Positions 16,573-25,417 of a stretch of DNA of 64,000 bases are shown here, in pieces. The stretch spans positions 644,397 to 708,396 of the forward strand of contig CANLLF010000003.1 of the NCBI GenBank assembly GCA_947491935.1, written 5' to 3'. The position numbers and the translations under genes were made by a program. Positions within the stretch are counted from its first letter, which is position 1. Every line of letters begins with the position of its first letter. The stretch is from an uncultured Roseicyclus sp. Lineage in GTDB: Bacteria > Pseudomonadota > Alphaproteobacteria > Rhodobacterales > Rhodobacteraceae. Below the pieces are notes generated by a model. That model made no database searches and was not told where the DNA came from. It worked only from the letters and a program-made list of their open reading frames with translations.

Positions 16573-18915
16573 TCAGAAACGCGCCTCAACGGTGAAGTCG
16601 AATTCGCGCGTGCGGTCGTAATCCTCAACCTGCACCGGGTGCGAGAAGTTGAAGCGCAGCGGCCCAAGGGCGGTATCCCAGAAGATCGAAACCCCCACGA
16701 CCGATCGCAGGCTGAAACTGTCATCCACCACACCGCCGGGCTGCGTGGCGCCCGCGGTGCCCGCGGTATCATCCAGGCCCCAGACCGAGCCGAAATCCGC
16801 AAATACACCGCCCGAGATGCCGTATTCATCGGGCAGACCAAGGGGGAAGGCCGCTTCGAACCGGGCCACGGCGAAGTAATTGCCGCCCAGGGCGTTCGCA
16901 TTGGACGCCTCGCGGTCCCGCGGGCCGAGGCCGAAGCTTTCGAAGCCACGCATCTGGCGGGAATTCAGCGCGAAGCGGTTGGCCAGGCGCGTGCCCCCGT
17001 CCAGCGCATTGATCGCACCGCCTTCGAACGTGGCACGCAGCGTCACCTCTTCACGGGCCACACGCGTCTCGGCGATGGCCTGCACCTGTGTGCGGACAAA
17101 TTCGGTATCGCCGCCCAGGCCCGCATAGTCCGCGCTGAAGCTGAACGCGACGCCCGCATTGGGGTTGAGGCCCGTGTCGCGGTTGTCGAACGAATAGGTG
17201 AACCCGACCGACGACGTATCCGCCTCAAGCGGCTCGTTCAGCAAGATCGGAGAGTTCACGCCCGCCGTCGCATCCAGGGCGCTGATCTCATCATGGGCGA
17301 AGTTGTAGGACAGGCGCAGACGCCCGTTTTCGCTGATCGGGAAGGCGATGCTCGTGCCCACACCGTAGCGCACGGTATCGAAGTTCTGGTTCTGCTGCTC
17401 CGTCACGCCGTAATAGGCGTTCAGGCCAAGGGCCAGATCGCGGCGCAGGAAGGCCGGCTCCACAAACGAGAAGTTCAGGGATTGACCGCCATCCACCGTG
17501 CTGAAGCTGAGCGACACGGCCTGACCCCGTCCCAGGAAGTTCTGTTCCGAGAAATTCACCGCAAGTCCGGCGCCGGTATCGGTCGAGTAGCTGGCCGAGA
17601 AGCCGAGCGACCCGGTGGGCTGCTCTTCCACATCCACATCCACGATCACCTGATCGGGCGCCGTGCCCGGGCGGCCCTCCACCTGCACATCGGCGAAGAA
17701 GCCGGTGGCCCGGATGCGCTCGGCCGCGGCACGCACCTGGCGCGGATCAAGCGGATCGCCTTCGACCACGTCGAACTGGCGGCGGATCACGCGGTCCAGC
17801 GTTGTCTGGTTGCCCTCGATATCGATGCGCTCCACGAAGACCCGCTCACCGCGCGAAATCACGAACTGGACATTGACGACGAGGTTGGCATCGTCGCGCA
17901 CCAGCCGCGGCTCGATCCGAACAAAGCGCAGGCCCTGGTCGGAGGCCAGGTTCTCCATCCGCGTGATCGTATTGTCGATGATGCGCGGGCTGTAGCGGAC
18001 GCCCTGACGGATATTGATGATGCTCTGGAAATCGGCCGCGTTCGCCCCGGGAAGCTCCGATACAACCGACAGGTTGCCAACGCGGTAGCTCTGGCCTTCG
18101 CGGATATTGAACGTCACGAAGTAGGCGCCACGGTCACGGCTAAGCTCCGGCGTCACCGACAGGATCTCGAAATCGATATAGCCGCGATCCTGGTAGAAAT
18201 CGGTCAGCAATTGCCGATCAAGCGCGATACGGTCCTGGATGAACGTGTCGGAGCGGATGATCGCGCGGAACAGGCCCGATTGCGTGCTTTCCAGAATCTG
18301 GCGCAGGCGGCGGTCCGAGTAATCGCGGTTGCCGACGAAAGCGATGCGCTGGGTTTCCACCACCGCCCCTTCCGTGATCTCGAAGACCAGATCGACGCGG
18401 CCTTCATCGCGGCGGATGATCTGCGGAACCGCGGTCGCCGTCAGGCGGCCCGATGCGCGGTAGGCCTCGGCGATGGCGGCGGCGTCGCGCTCGGCGGTGA
18501 TGGGCGAATAGACACGGCGGGGCGTGGAATCGATCACTGCCAGCAGCGCGTCATCGTCCAACCGACGGTTGCCCTCGATCGCGATGCGGTTGATCGTCGG
18601 GTATTCGACGACGGTGATGACAAGCGTATTGCCCCGCGGCGCAACCTCGACCGTTTCGAACAGGCCCGAGTTCTGCAGCCGCTGAAGTGCGTCGTTCACC
18701 TGCCCTGCTGAGACAGTCGTGCCGGGAACAAGCCCCGCAACCTGAAGGACCGACGCATCATTGGTGCGCACGTTGCCCTGAACATCGAAATTGGAGAACT
18801 GGAAGCTCTGGGCCGAGGCGGGCAGCGCGACCGCGATGAGTGAGATCATTATGACAACCGGAACTGCCAGCTGCCCGACACGATGCGCAATATGCAAAAC
18901 CGCACGACGGATCAT
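16573..18915 (-). CDS. bamA: Outer-membrane protein assembly factor BamA
   Basis: A 780-residue Omp85 protein, the core of the BAM complex. After a signal peptide (about residues 1-35) come five POTRA domains to about residue 430, including FVGNRDYSDRRLRQIL and FNIREGQSYRVG. A 16-strand barrel follows, with MRGFESFGLGPRD in the lid/loop-6 (VRGF/Y-type) region and a C-terminal aromatic residue (VEARF). It is followed by ompH and preceded by rseP with a 441-base gap. Confidence 0.95.
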   Translation of the reverse strand: MIRRAVLHIAHRVGQLAVPVVIMISLIAVALPASAQSFQFSNFDVQGNVRTNDASVLQVAGLVPGTTVSAGQVNDALQRLQNSGLFETVEVAPRGNTLVITVVEYPTINRIAIEGNRRLDDDALLAVIDSTPRRVYSPITAERDAAAIAEAYRASGRLTATAVPQIIRRDEGRVDLVFEITEGAVVETQRIAFVGNRDYSDRRLRQILESTQSGLFRAIIRSDTFIQDRIALDRQLLTDFYQDRGYIDFEILSVTPELSRDRGAYFVTFNIREGQSYRVGNLSVVSELPGANAADFQSIINIRQGVRYSPRIIDNTITRMENLASDQGLRFVRIEPRLVRDDANLVVNVQFVISRGERVFVERIDIEGNQTTLDRVIRRQFDVVEGDPLDPRQVRAAAERIRATGFFADVQVEGRPGTAPDQVIVDVDVEEQPTGSLGFSASYSTDTGAGLAVNFSEQNFLGRGQAVSLSFSTVDGGQSLNFSFVEPAFLRRDLALGLNAYYGVTEQQNQNFDTVRYGVGTSIAFPISENGRLRLSYNFAHDEISALDATAGVNSPILLNEPLEADTSSVGFTYSFDNRDTGLNPNAGVAFSFSADYAGLGGDTEFVRTQVQAIAETRVAREEVTLRATFEGGAINALDGGTRLANRFALNSRQMRGFESFGLGPRDREASNANALGGNYFAVARFEAAFPLGLPDEYGISGGVFADFGSVWGLDDTAGTAGATQPGGVVDDSFSLRSVVGVSIFWDTALGPLRFNFSHPVQVEDYDRTREFDFTVEARF

Positions 18916-19110
18916 CGAATCCCACCCCTAAATACCAAATGTGTTGGGGACGTGGGTATCGTGCGGCCGGGGGGTAGTCAAACGCATGTGCGCGACTTGT
19001 GGTAGCTCGGGCACGGTTTGTCACAACCTGTGGCGAATCCGGCACGGCGGCCGGATTGCTCCGCCGCCGGGAAATTGCGTGAATTCGGGGTGTTGAGCGG
19101 TCGCCCGGCC

Positions 19111-19257
19111 TCAGCTCAGGCTCAGGACCCAACCGGCCAGAGTCAGCGCGCATACAATCAGCAGCGGCGTCAGAAAACGGTCGGTGTTGATCAGCACGAT
19201 CCGGCTGACGCCTTGGTAGCTCTGAGCAAGATAGCGCATCGGTTCAGGTCCATTCAT
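19111..19257 (-). CDS. Possible 48-residue single-span membrane protein
   Basis: This short open frame lies in the rseP-bamA gap. It reads MNGPEPMRYLAQSYQGVSR, then a short polar segment INTDRF, then a hydrophobic stretch LTPLLIVCALTLAGWVLSL that would span the membrane once, and ends immediately. An internal ATG at 19239 is an alternative start. No strong Shine-Dalgarno sequence is seen. The amphipathic N-terminus plus C-terminal anchor looks like a real small protein, but I do not recognise it. Confidence 0.4.
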   Translation of the reverse strand: MNGPEPMRYLAQSYQGVSRIVLINTDRFLTPLLIVCALTLAGWVLSLS

Positions 19258-19356
19258 CAGGAAGGAATGATGCACAACATATTGCGCCCAATTGTGGCAG
19301 GAACGTGCAAGTGTCGTGGAGATTTGGCGATTTCGCCCGCCCGAACGCCCCCCGGA

Positions 19357-20688
19357 TCAGGGGCAGAATAGGTCATTCGACAGCGCGAACAGCATCAGCG
19401 ACAGCAGCAAAACAAGGCCCACCGTCATAAATCCGCGCAGCACCTTGTCCGACGGCGGCTTGCCCGCCACACCCTCATAGGCGTGGAACATCAGGTGTCC
19501 GCCATCCAGCACCGGGATCGGGAACAGGTTCAGCAGGCCCACCGCCGTCGACAGGACGGCGATGAACCAGATGAAATTGTCGATCCCCTGGCTGGCGGTG
19601 GCGCCCGACGTTTCGGCAATGCCGATGGGGCCTTGCAGGTTACAGGTGGAGATCGCGCCGGTGATGATGTGCCACAGGCCCGACAGTGAGGATTCAATGA
19701 CGAACCCGGTCTGGCTGACCCCGAAGGTCAGCGCGTCCCACGGGCCCACGCGTTCGCGCTCCGGCTCAAAGATCAGCCCACCGGTGATCCCGATCAGGTA
19801 GCGCGTCTCGAACCCACCATCCCCTGTTGGCAAATCGGTGGATCGGGGGCGGAGCGTCAGGTCCAGCGTGTCGCCTGCGCGCCAGACGGTCAGGGCAATT
19901 TCGGCCCCCTCGCCGGTATTCACGGCGTCACGGAGTTGCGAGAAGCCGTAGATCGGTTCGCCATCCAGCGTCGTGATCACGTCGCCTTCCTCGATGCCCG
20001 CCGCAATCGCCGCCGATTGCGGCGTGACCGAGCGGACGATGGGCATCAGCGGAAAGGCCGCCTCCACCTGCATCGGCGTGTCATCGCGCACGATATCGTA
20101 GGTCACGGTCTGTGCCGGTTCCAACGCGCGCGCCAGGTCATAGACATCACCCAGTGTCTCCACGGGCTCGCCCTCGATGGCCGTGATCTGGTCACCGGTC
20201 TCCAGCGAAGCGATGCTGGCGGGCAGCGGCACGGTGTCCCCCACGCGCGGCACATCGGCCACGCGGCCGCTGAAGCCCACGATGGCGGCAAAGATCAGGA
20301 TCGACAGGATGAAATTGAAGATCGGGCCCGCGGCAACCGTGGCCGCGCGCGCCCAAAGCGGTGCGCCGGGCATGGAGCGCCTTCGTTCCTTCGCGTCAAG
20401 CGCATCCAGAACCGCGCCATCGGCCCCCGCCGAGGCCGCGTTCGCGTCGCCCAGGAACTTCACGTAGCCGCCAAACGGCAACGCGGCGAGTTGCCAGCGC
20501 GTCCCGTGCCGGTCCACCCGCGAAAACAGAACCGGGCCGAACCCGATGGAAAACACTTCCGCATGGATCCCCGACCAGCGGCCCACGATGTAGTGACCGT
20601 ATTCGTGGATCGCCACGATGATCGACAAGGCCGCCACAAACGCCAGAAGCGTGAAGCCGAAATTGCCGAATGCGGGTAGAAAATCCAT
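19357..20688 (-). CDS. rseP: RIP metalloprotease RseP (site-2 protease)
   Basis: A 443-residue intramembrane zinc protease. HEYGH (His28-His32) lies in the first membrane segment. Two PDZ-like domains follow (around SIASLETGDQITAIEGEP and AIAAGIEEGDVITTLDGEP), and LDGGHLMFHAYE is the third metal-ligand motif near residue 394, with C-terminal membrane segments after it. It cleaves anti-sigma factors and remnant signal peptides. It lies between dxr and bamA, the conserved alphaproteobacterial order. Confidence 0.95.
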   Translation of the reverse strand: MDFLPAFGNFGFTLLAFVAALSIIVAIHEYGHYIVGRWSGIHAEVFSIGFGPVLFSRVDRHGTRWQLAALPFGGYVKFLGDANAASAGADGAVLDALDAKERRRSMPGAPLWARAATVAAGPIFNFILSILIFAAIVGFSGRVADVPRVGDTVPLPASIASLETGDQITAIEGEPVETLGDVYDLARALEPAQTVTYDIVRDDTPMQVEAAFPLMPIVRSVTPQSAAIAAGIEEGDVITTLDGEPIYGFSQLRDAVNTGEGAEIALTVWRAGDTLDLTLRPRSTDLPTGDGGFETRYLIGITGGLIFEPERERVGPWDALTFGVSQTGFVIESSLSGLWHIITGAISTCNLQGPIGIAETSGATASQGIDNFIWFIAVLSTAVGLLNLFPIPVLDGGHLMFHAYEGVAGKPPSDKVLRGFMTVGLVLLLSLMLFALSNDLFCP

Positions 20689-20702
20689 TTAGCGTGCCCC
20701 GT

Positions 20703-21878
20703 TCAGGTTTGATGTTGCTCGATCTGCGCCCAGGCCATGTCTCTGGCCATGTGGTCCGTGTTCAGGACGTCCTCAAGGGTATTGGGGGCAATTGAAAGGC
20801 TGGTTTTTGACGAGATAGCGTCAAGTGTGCCCTCAACAATGCCGCTCATGTCCATGAATCCGATGCGCCCGGCCAGGAATCCGTCCAATGCGGTTTCCTT
20901 GGCCGCGTTGAAAATGCAGCCCGTCTTGCCACCGGTTTCCATCACCGCGCGGGCGATTTTCAGGGCCGGATAGCGGATATCGCATGGCGCGTAGAATTCC
21001 AGCGTGGCGATCTGCGCCAGATCGATCCGCGACACCGGCAGGTGGCGTCGGTCGGGATGGTGCAGTGCATAGCCGATGGCGTGGCGCATATCCGGGGCAC
21101 CGAGATGCGCCATCAACGCGCCGTCCACGAAGCCGACCAGCGCGTGGACGATGCTCTGGGGGTGGATGACGGCCTCGATCTTCGCGGCCTGAACGCCGAA
21201 AAATTCTTTGGTTTCAATCAGTTCCATGGCCTTGTTGAACATCGACGCACTGTCGATGGTGATCCGCTGGCCCATGTCCCAATTCGGGTGCGCGCCCGCA
21301 TCTTCGGGCGTGGCACTGGCCAACGCCTCAACCGGCCAGTCGCGCAGGCCGCCGCCCGATGCGGTGATGATGATCCGTTCGACCGCGTCGATATCTTCGC
21401 CCACCAGCCCCTGAAACACCGCCGAATGCTCGCTGTCGACGGGCAGGATCTCAGCCCCATTGGCCCGCGCCTCGGCCAGCAAGAGCGGCCCAGCCGTCAC
21501 CAGGCTTTCCTTGTTGGCCAGCGCCAGCGTCGTGCCGTGGCGGAGCGCGCGGAAGCCGGGGGCCAGGCCCGCCGCGCCCACAATCGCCGACATGATCCAA
21601 TCGGCGGGGCGGTCCGCGGCCTCAAGCAACGCCGCGTCACCCGCCGCGGCCTCAACCCCCGATCCCGCAAGGGCCGCGCGCAACTCCTCCAGCCGCGCCT
21701 CGTCCGCCGTAACGGCCACATCGGCCTGCAGGCGGATCGCATCCGCGGCCAGTTGCGTGATGTTCCCCGCACCGGTCAGCGCGACAACATCGTAGGCCTC
21801 GGGGTCCCGGCCGATCAGATCCACGGTGTTCTGCCCGATGGAGCCGGTGGCCCCGAAAATACTGACCCGTCGCCTCAT
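20703..21878 (-). CDS. dxr: 1-deoxy-D-xylulose-5-phosphate reductoisomerase
   Basis: A 391-residue MEP-pathway enzyme that makes 2-C-methylerythritol 4-phosphate with NADPH. The N-terminal Rossmann motif is SIFGATGSIGQNTVDLI. ANKESLVTAG and PVDSEHSAVFQ supply the metal and substrate site, and the flexible loop lies around NWDMGQRITIDSASMFNK. Its start overlaps the cdsA stop by 4 bases. Confidence 0.96.
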   Translation of the reverse strand: MRRRVSIFGATGSIGQNTVDLIGRDPEAYDVVALTGAGNITQLAADAIRLQADVAVTADEARLEELRAALAGSGVEAAAGDAALLEAADRPADWIMSAIVGAAGLAPGFRALRHGTTLALANKESLVTAGPLLLAEARANGAEILPVDSEHSAVFQGLVGEDIDAVERIIITASGGGLRDWPVEALASATPEDAGAHPNWDMGQRITIDSASMFNKAMELIETKEFFGVQAAKIEAVIHPQSIVHALVGFVDGALMAHLGAPDMRHAIGYALHHPDRRHLPVSRIDLAQIATLEFYAPCDIRYPALKIARAVMETGGKTGCIFNAAKETALDGFLAGRIGFMDMSGIVEGTLDAISSKTSLSIAPNTLEDVLNTDHMARDMAWAQIEQHQT

Positions 21879-22741
21879 GTCGCGCCGACCGTGAAGCCCA
21901 GAAGCAGGAACACCAGCCCCGCCATCACAAAACCGCCGATCATGCCGTCGAACCGGTCCAGCACGCCGCCATGGCCCGGCAGAAGGTTGGAGCTGTCCTT
22001 GACGCCGGCGCGCCGCTTCAGGGCCGACTCCGCGATATCCGCCATCTGCGCGGCGAACGACACGGCCACGAGAAAGACCACCCCGCCAAGCATCGGGCTA
22101 CCGCCCATCCAAGCCCCGACGGCCAAAGCAATCGCGCCCGAGCACAGCCAGCCGCCCGCCGCCCCGGCCCATGTCTTGTTGGGGCTGAGCGCGGGCCAGA
22201 ATTTGGGGCCGCCGATCAGCTTGCCGAAGAAATACCCGGCCACATCCGTCGCGACGACGACGGCCAGCACCACCCACATCACGAAGGGCACCGATTGGTG
22301 CAGGTAGAAGAACAGGAAGGTCGCCGCCGGGATCATCGCGCCGAACATCGTCTCCAGGCGCGAGCGGTGGACCAGCACGATCACGCCCGCCATCGTCACC
22401 GCCAGCACACCCAGCGCCAGCCAGGACGGCGTCAGCGCGAGGGTCAGGCGCAGGTCGCCCGAACCCGGCACCGCCTCCACCGGCGAGGCGAAGCGGTGTT
22501 CCAGAACCAGTGAGACGCATAACATGATCGAGGTGATCGCCGTCGCGGCGCTGGCGATCCGGGGGCTCAACCGGATGATAAGGCGGAAATACTCCCACAT
22601 CATCATCGCACCCAGGCCCGACAGCAGCAGCGCGAGGACCAATCCGCCAAGCCAGAGGCCCGTTCCCGCCACCGCCATCAAGGCGAGCGCCGACAGGAAC
22701 CTCGGCGCCAGATCGGCAAATTTGGGACCGGACGCCGCCAT
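21875..22741 (-). CDS. cdsA: Phosphatidate cytidylyltransferase
   Basis: A 288-residue polytopic enzyme making CDP-diacylglycerol. Several hydrophobic spans are visible. The C-terminal signature SALKRRAGVKDSSNLLPGHG followed by GVLDRFDG is diagnostic for CdsA. ATG 22741 is used. A TTG at 22750 that overlaps the uppS stop is an alternative start, and neither has a clear ribosome-binding site. It overlaps dxr by 4 bases. Confidence 0.94.
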   Translation of the reverse strand: MAASGPKFADLAPRFLSALALMAVAGTGLWLGGLVLALLLSGLGAMMMWEYFRLIIRLSPRIASAATAITSIMLCVSLVLEHRFASPVEAVPGSGDLRLTLALTPSWLALGVLAVTMAGVIVLVHRSRLETMFGAMIPAATFLFFYLHQSVPFVMWVVLAVVVATDVAGYFFGKLIGGPKFWPALSPNKTWAGAAGGWLCSGAIALAVGAWMGGSPMLGGVVFLVAVSFAAQMADIAESALKRRAGVKDSSNLLPGHGGVLDRFDGMIGGFVMAGLVFLLLGFTVGAT

Positions 22742-22746
22742 CCCCG

Positions 22747-23487
22747 TCAAACAGGAACGGCCCCGAACCGCCGGTCACGGACGCCAAAGCGGCCCACGAC
22801 CTGGGCGAAGATATCAGGGGTGAAATCGGGCCAGAGCGTATCGATGAACTCGTATTCCGAGTAGGCCGATTGCCAGAGCAGGAAGTTCGAGATCCGCGCC
22901 TCGCCACTGGTGCGGATCACCAGATCGGGGTCGGGCAGAACATGGGTGTCGAGGTATTTCGGGAACGTCTCGTCACAGATCGACTTCGGCTCCAGCTTGC
23001 CCATCGCCACATCATAGGCCAGCCGCTTGGCCGCGCGGGCCACCTCGTCGCGGCCGCCGTAATTGAGCGCGATCGTCAAGTGTACCTTGTCGTTGTCCGC
23101 AGTCAGAAGCTCTAACCCGTCCATCAGATCCACAAGTGCGGGCTCCAGCCGCACCCGGTCGCCGATGAACCGCACCCGCACGCCTTCTTCCAGAAGGTTC
23201 TGCGCCTCGCGCCGGATATAGCGCTTGAACAGCTTCATCAGCCCCGCCACTTCCGTCTGCGTGCGCTTCCAGTTCTCGGTCGAAAAGGCGAAGATCGTCA
23301 GGTACTTGACGTCGAGATCGGGGCAGGCCCGCACAATCTCCCGCACGCGTTTGGCACCGGCATGATGACCGACCAATCGGGGACGATTGCGTTTTTGCGC
23401 CCAACGGCCATTGCCATCCATGATGATGGCCACGTGGTTCGGCGCAGGCGCCTTGGCACCATCGGCCCCACTCATACTGTCGATCAT
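22747..23487 (-). CDS. uppS: Undecaprenyl diphosphate synthase (isoprenyl transferase)
   Basis: A 246-residue cis-prenyltransferase making the C55 carrier for cell-wall and envelope glycans. HVAIIMDGNGRWAQKRN carries the catalytic Asp near residue 24. HHAGAKRVREIV, FSTENWKR and the C-terminal PDLVIRTSGEARISNFLLWQ are family blocks. ATG 23487 has GAGG about 11 bases upstream; an ATG four codons later is possible. Confidence 0.95.
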   Translation of the reverse strand: MIDSMSGADGAKAPAPNHVAIIMDGNGRWAQKRNRPRLVGHHAGAKRVREIVRACPDLDVKYLTIFAFSTENWKRTQTEVAGLMKLFKRYIRREAQNLLEEGVRVRFIGDRVRLEPALVDLMDGLELLTADNDKVHLTIALNYGGRDEVARAAKRLAYDVAMGKLEPKSICDETFPKYLDTHVLPDPDLVIRTSGEARISNFLLWQSAYSEYEFIDTLWPDFTPDIFAQVVGRFGVRDRRFGAVPV

Positions 23488-23866
23488 ATATCTTTGCCTC
23501 GTTGGTCATGGGCCCTTATGTGCCCGCCATTGCGCCCTGACGTAACACGAATGGGGCCCGGCTTCATACCCCCGGCAACACCGGGGGCGCAACCGATCCG
23601 CCCGACATGGGCAAAGCCCGTGAACATTTCAAGAAATGCGGGGGTTATCAGGGAATGGCAGGCCCGCCAACTTGGCCGTCTGACGGCCCGCTGGCGCGGC
23701 TCTCGCCCGTCGTTGGCGGCCTCCGGTGACGCCTCTGCGCACGCCATTGCCGAAGGGCGGCAGAACAGGCTGGCCGCCCGCGCCGGTCTGTCTTTGGCCC
23801 CCGTCGCGCTGGCCCCAGCCCCTCTGACCCGCCACAGGCGATCCACCAGCCTCTCGGCCCGGGCCG
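23488..23866. other. Non-coding gap between frr and uppS with a perfect GC hairpin
   Basis: This stretch of 379 bases has no convincing gene. Open frames exist on both strands, but their predicted proteins are Arg/Pro/Ala-rich and low in structure, as expected for shadow frames in GC-rich DNA. A perfect 7-bp stem (CCCCCGG, loop CAACA, CCGGGGG) lies at 23569-23587. uppS may be read through from frr or from a promoter here; I could not identify one. Confidence 0.5.
23569..23587. repeat. Perfect 7-bp GC inverted repeat
   Basis: CCCCCGG and CCGGGGG flank a CAACA loop. There is no T-run on either side, so it is not a classical intrinsic terminator. It resembles the short CCCC/GGGG intergenic hairpins seen at 27181 and 35574 in this window. 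Confidence 0.6.
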
Positions 23867-24430
23867 TCACACCTGCATGATTTCTTCCTGCTTGGTCTCA
23901 AGCGCGTCGTCCACACGTTTGATGAAGGTGTCTGTCACCTCCTGAACCGCGCTTTCCCAGAATTTCTGGTCATCTTCGCTGATCCCGTCGGCCTTCGCCT
24001 TCTTGATCTGATCCATCCCGTCGCGGCGGACGTTGCGGATCGCGACGCGCGCATTCTCGGCATAGGTACCCGCGACTTTGGTCAGCTCGCGGCGGCGTTC
24101 CTCGTTCAATTCCGGGATCGGCAGCATGATGATGGTGCCGTTCAGCTGCGGGTTGATGCCAAGCCCGCTTTCGCGGATCGCCTTCTCCACCTTGCCCACA
24201 AGGCCCTTGTCCCAGACATTCACCGTCACCATCCGCGATTCAGGCACATTGACCGTGCCCACCTGATTGATCGGCGTCATCGCGCCATAGGCATCCACCA
24301 TCACCGGCTCCAGCATCGAGGCCGAGGCACGCCCGGTGCGCAGCGAGGCGAACTCGGTGCGAAGCGACGCAATCGCGCCCTCCATCCGACGTTCAAGATC
24401 ATCGGTATCCAACATGAAATCGTCTGACAT
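23867..24430 (-). CDS. frr: Ribosome recycling factor
   Basis: A 187-residue RRF. Family blocks are [22 protein letters not shown] near the N-terminus, [21 protein letters not shown], and [18 protein letters not shown]. It splits post-termination ribosomes with EF-G. ATG 24430 (MSDDFMLD) is chosen because the first conserved helix follows; the frame is open to 24499. pyrH, its usual partner, is separated from it here by the marR gene pair. Confidence 0.95.
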   Translation of the reverse strand: MSDDFMLDTDDLERRMEGAIASLRTEFASLRTGRASASMLEPVMVDAYGAMTPINQVGTVNVPESRMVTVNVWDKGLVGKVEKAIRESGLGINPQLNGTIIMLPIPELNEERRRELTKVAGTYAENARVAIRNVRRDGMDQIKKAKADGISEDDQKFWESAVQEVTDTFIKRVDDALETKQEEIMQV

Positions 24431-24511
24431 AGCCGCCTCAAACCCCTCGTCTTGTTTGGTCCAGTGAATAAGCCAGCCCGCGGGTCTTGTATAGACCATC
24501 CGCCGCGCCTC

Positions 24512-24955
24512 TCACTCCGCCAACCGCGCCCGCAATTCGCGCAGCTGGTCGCGCAGGCGCGCGGTCGCGTTGGGGCCGAGAGCGTCCTCCACCTCCCGGT
24601 GCAATTGCCGCTTGATCCCGTTCAGGGCGGCCCGCAGCGCGTGGCCGCGATCGGTATGGACCAGCCGCCGCGCGCGTTTGTCCTCCGGATCGGGTTCCGC
24701 GGCCAGATATCCGCGCGCGATCAGGCTCTTGATCCGCTCCTGCGCGGCCTGCTTGGTCACGCGCCGCGCCCGCGCCACATCGGTCATCCGCGCGCCGCCC
24801 GCCGGGATCGCCACAAGGATCTCGCTGTCTGTGACGGAGATATCGGCAAAGCCATGCGCCGCCACCCGCGCGAACATCGCCTGCTCATAGGCCAGGGACG
24901 CAAACCACAGGTCCACGCCAACATGATCCACCAGATCCGAGCTATCATCCGCCAT
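24512..24955 (-). CDS. MarR-family transcriptional regulator
   Basis: A 147-residue winged-helix regulator. The central DNA-binding region reads ISVTDSEILVAIP, MTDVARARRVTKQAAQERIK (recognition helix) and the wing EPDPEDKRARRLVHTDRG. Flanking helices form the dimer interface. The start at ATG 24955 follows a strong GGGGAGCG site. It is divergent from a small gene of unknown function. Two similar 15-bp palindromes lie between the starts, so autoregulation plus control of the divergent gene is likely. Confidence 0.82.
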   Translation of the reverse strand: MADDSSDLVDHVGVDLWFASLAYEQAMFARVAAHGFADISVTDSEILVAIPAGGARMTDVARARRVTKQAAQERIKSLIARGYLAAEPDPEDKRARRLVHTDRGHALRAALNGIKRQLHREVEDALGPNATARLRDQLRELRARLAE

Positions 24956-24991
24956 GCGCTCCCCTACCCCGTCACCTTTATCAACACAATA

Positions 24992-25006
24992 GTCAGGCTG
25001 CTTGAC
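24992..25006. promoter_or_regulatory. Putative MarR operator, copy 1
   Basis: GTCAGGCTGCTTGAC is a near-perfect 15-bp palindrome (only the 5/11 pair mismatches, ignoring the centre). It lies about 37 bases upstream of the marR start. A second copy of the same design lies 35 bases away, so the consensus is GTCARGCTSCYTGAC. Confidence 0.6.
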
Positions 25007-25026
25007 CATATGTGAAGTCGCTGATA

Positions 25027-25041
25027 GTCAAGCTCCCTGAC
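25027..25041. promoter_or_regulatory. Putative MarR operator, copy 2
   Basis: GTCAAGCTCCCTGAC matches copy 1 at 13 of 15 positions and is itself an imperfect palindrome with GTCA/TGAC ends. It lies 22 bases upstream of the divergent gene's preferred start, where a bound repressor would block it. Confidence 0.6.
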
Positions 25042-25063
25042 AATACCCATAAGGATGCCTGCC

Positions 25064-25408
25064 ATGACCGCCAAGATCGCTGCCACCACCGATACGCAAT
25101 TGTCCAGGTCCCAGCTCGACGGGTTGCTGGTGGATCAAACGCTCTACCTTGACACGCCGGGCGGTGAGGCCGTCATCCATTTCGGCGGCGAGGGCACCTC
25201 CCATGCGCGCCTCGCGAACGGCACGCATATGCGGGGCCGCTGGACGCTGACGGATACCGGCTATTGCGTCGATTGGGCCGACGGCCCACAGGGAAGCTGC
25301 ACAAGGATCCTGCGGGACGAGGCCGGCCTGCGCATGATCGACGACGCCACCGGCGATCCGCGCGGTCAGGTGAACCGCATCGTGCCGGGCAACCCCGAAG
25401 GGTTCTGA
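25064..25408 (+). CDS. Hypothetical protein divergent from marR
   Basis: A 114-residue protein beginning MTAKIAATTDTQLSRSQLDG. It has a predicted beta-rich body: LDTPGGEAVIHFGGEGT, RGRWTLTDTGYCVDW and GSCTRILRDEAG, with two cysteines in a GRW..YC..W..GSC spacing reminiscent of DUF995-like proteins. That resemblance is loose. There is no signal peptide or membrane span. ATG 25064 is preferred over 25055 because AAGG lies directly before 25055, too close to serve it. It is the probable target of the adjacent MarR protein. Confidence 0.65.
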   Translation: MTAKIAATTDTQLSRSQLDGLLVDQTLYLDTPGGEAVIHFGGEGTSHARLANGTHMRGRWTLTDTGYCVDWADGPQGSCTRILRDEAGLRMIDDATGDPRGQVNRIVPGNPEGF

Positions 25409-25417
25409 GCCGCGGCT

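Noticed and set aside
16462-18711. 749-codon plus-strand frame opposite bamA
   Set aside because: Antisense shadow of BamA; composition is Arg/His/Ala-rich without family features.
23484-23870. 128-codon minus-strand frame between frr and uppS beginning with GTG
   Set aside because: Arg/Ala/Pro-rich with no predicted structure, and codon pattern unlike neighbours; treated as a non-coding gap.
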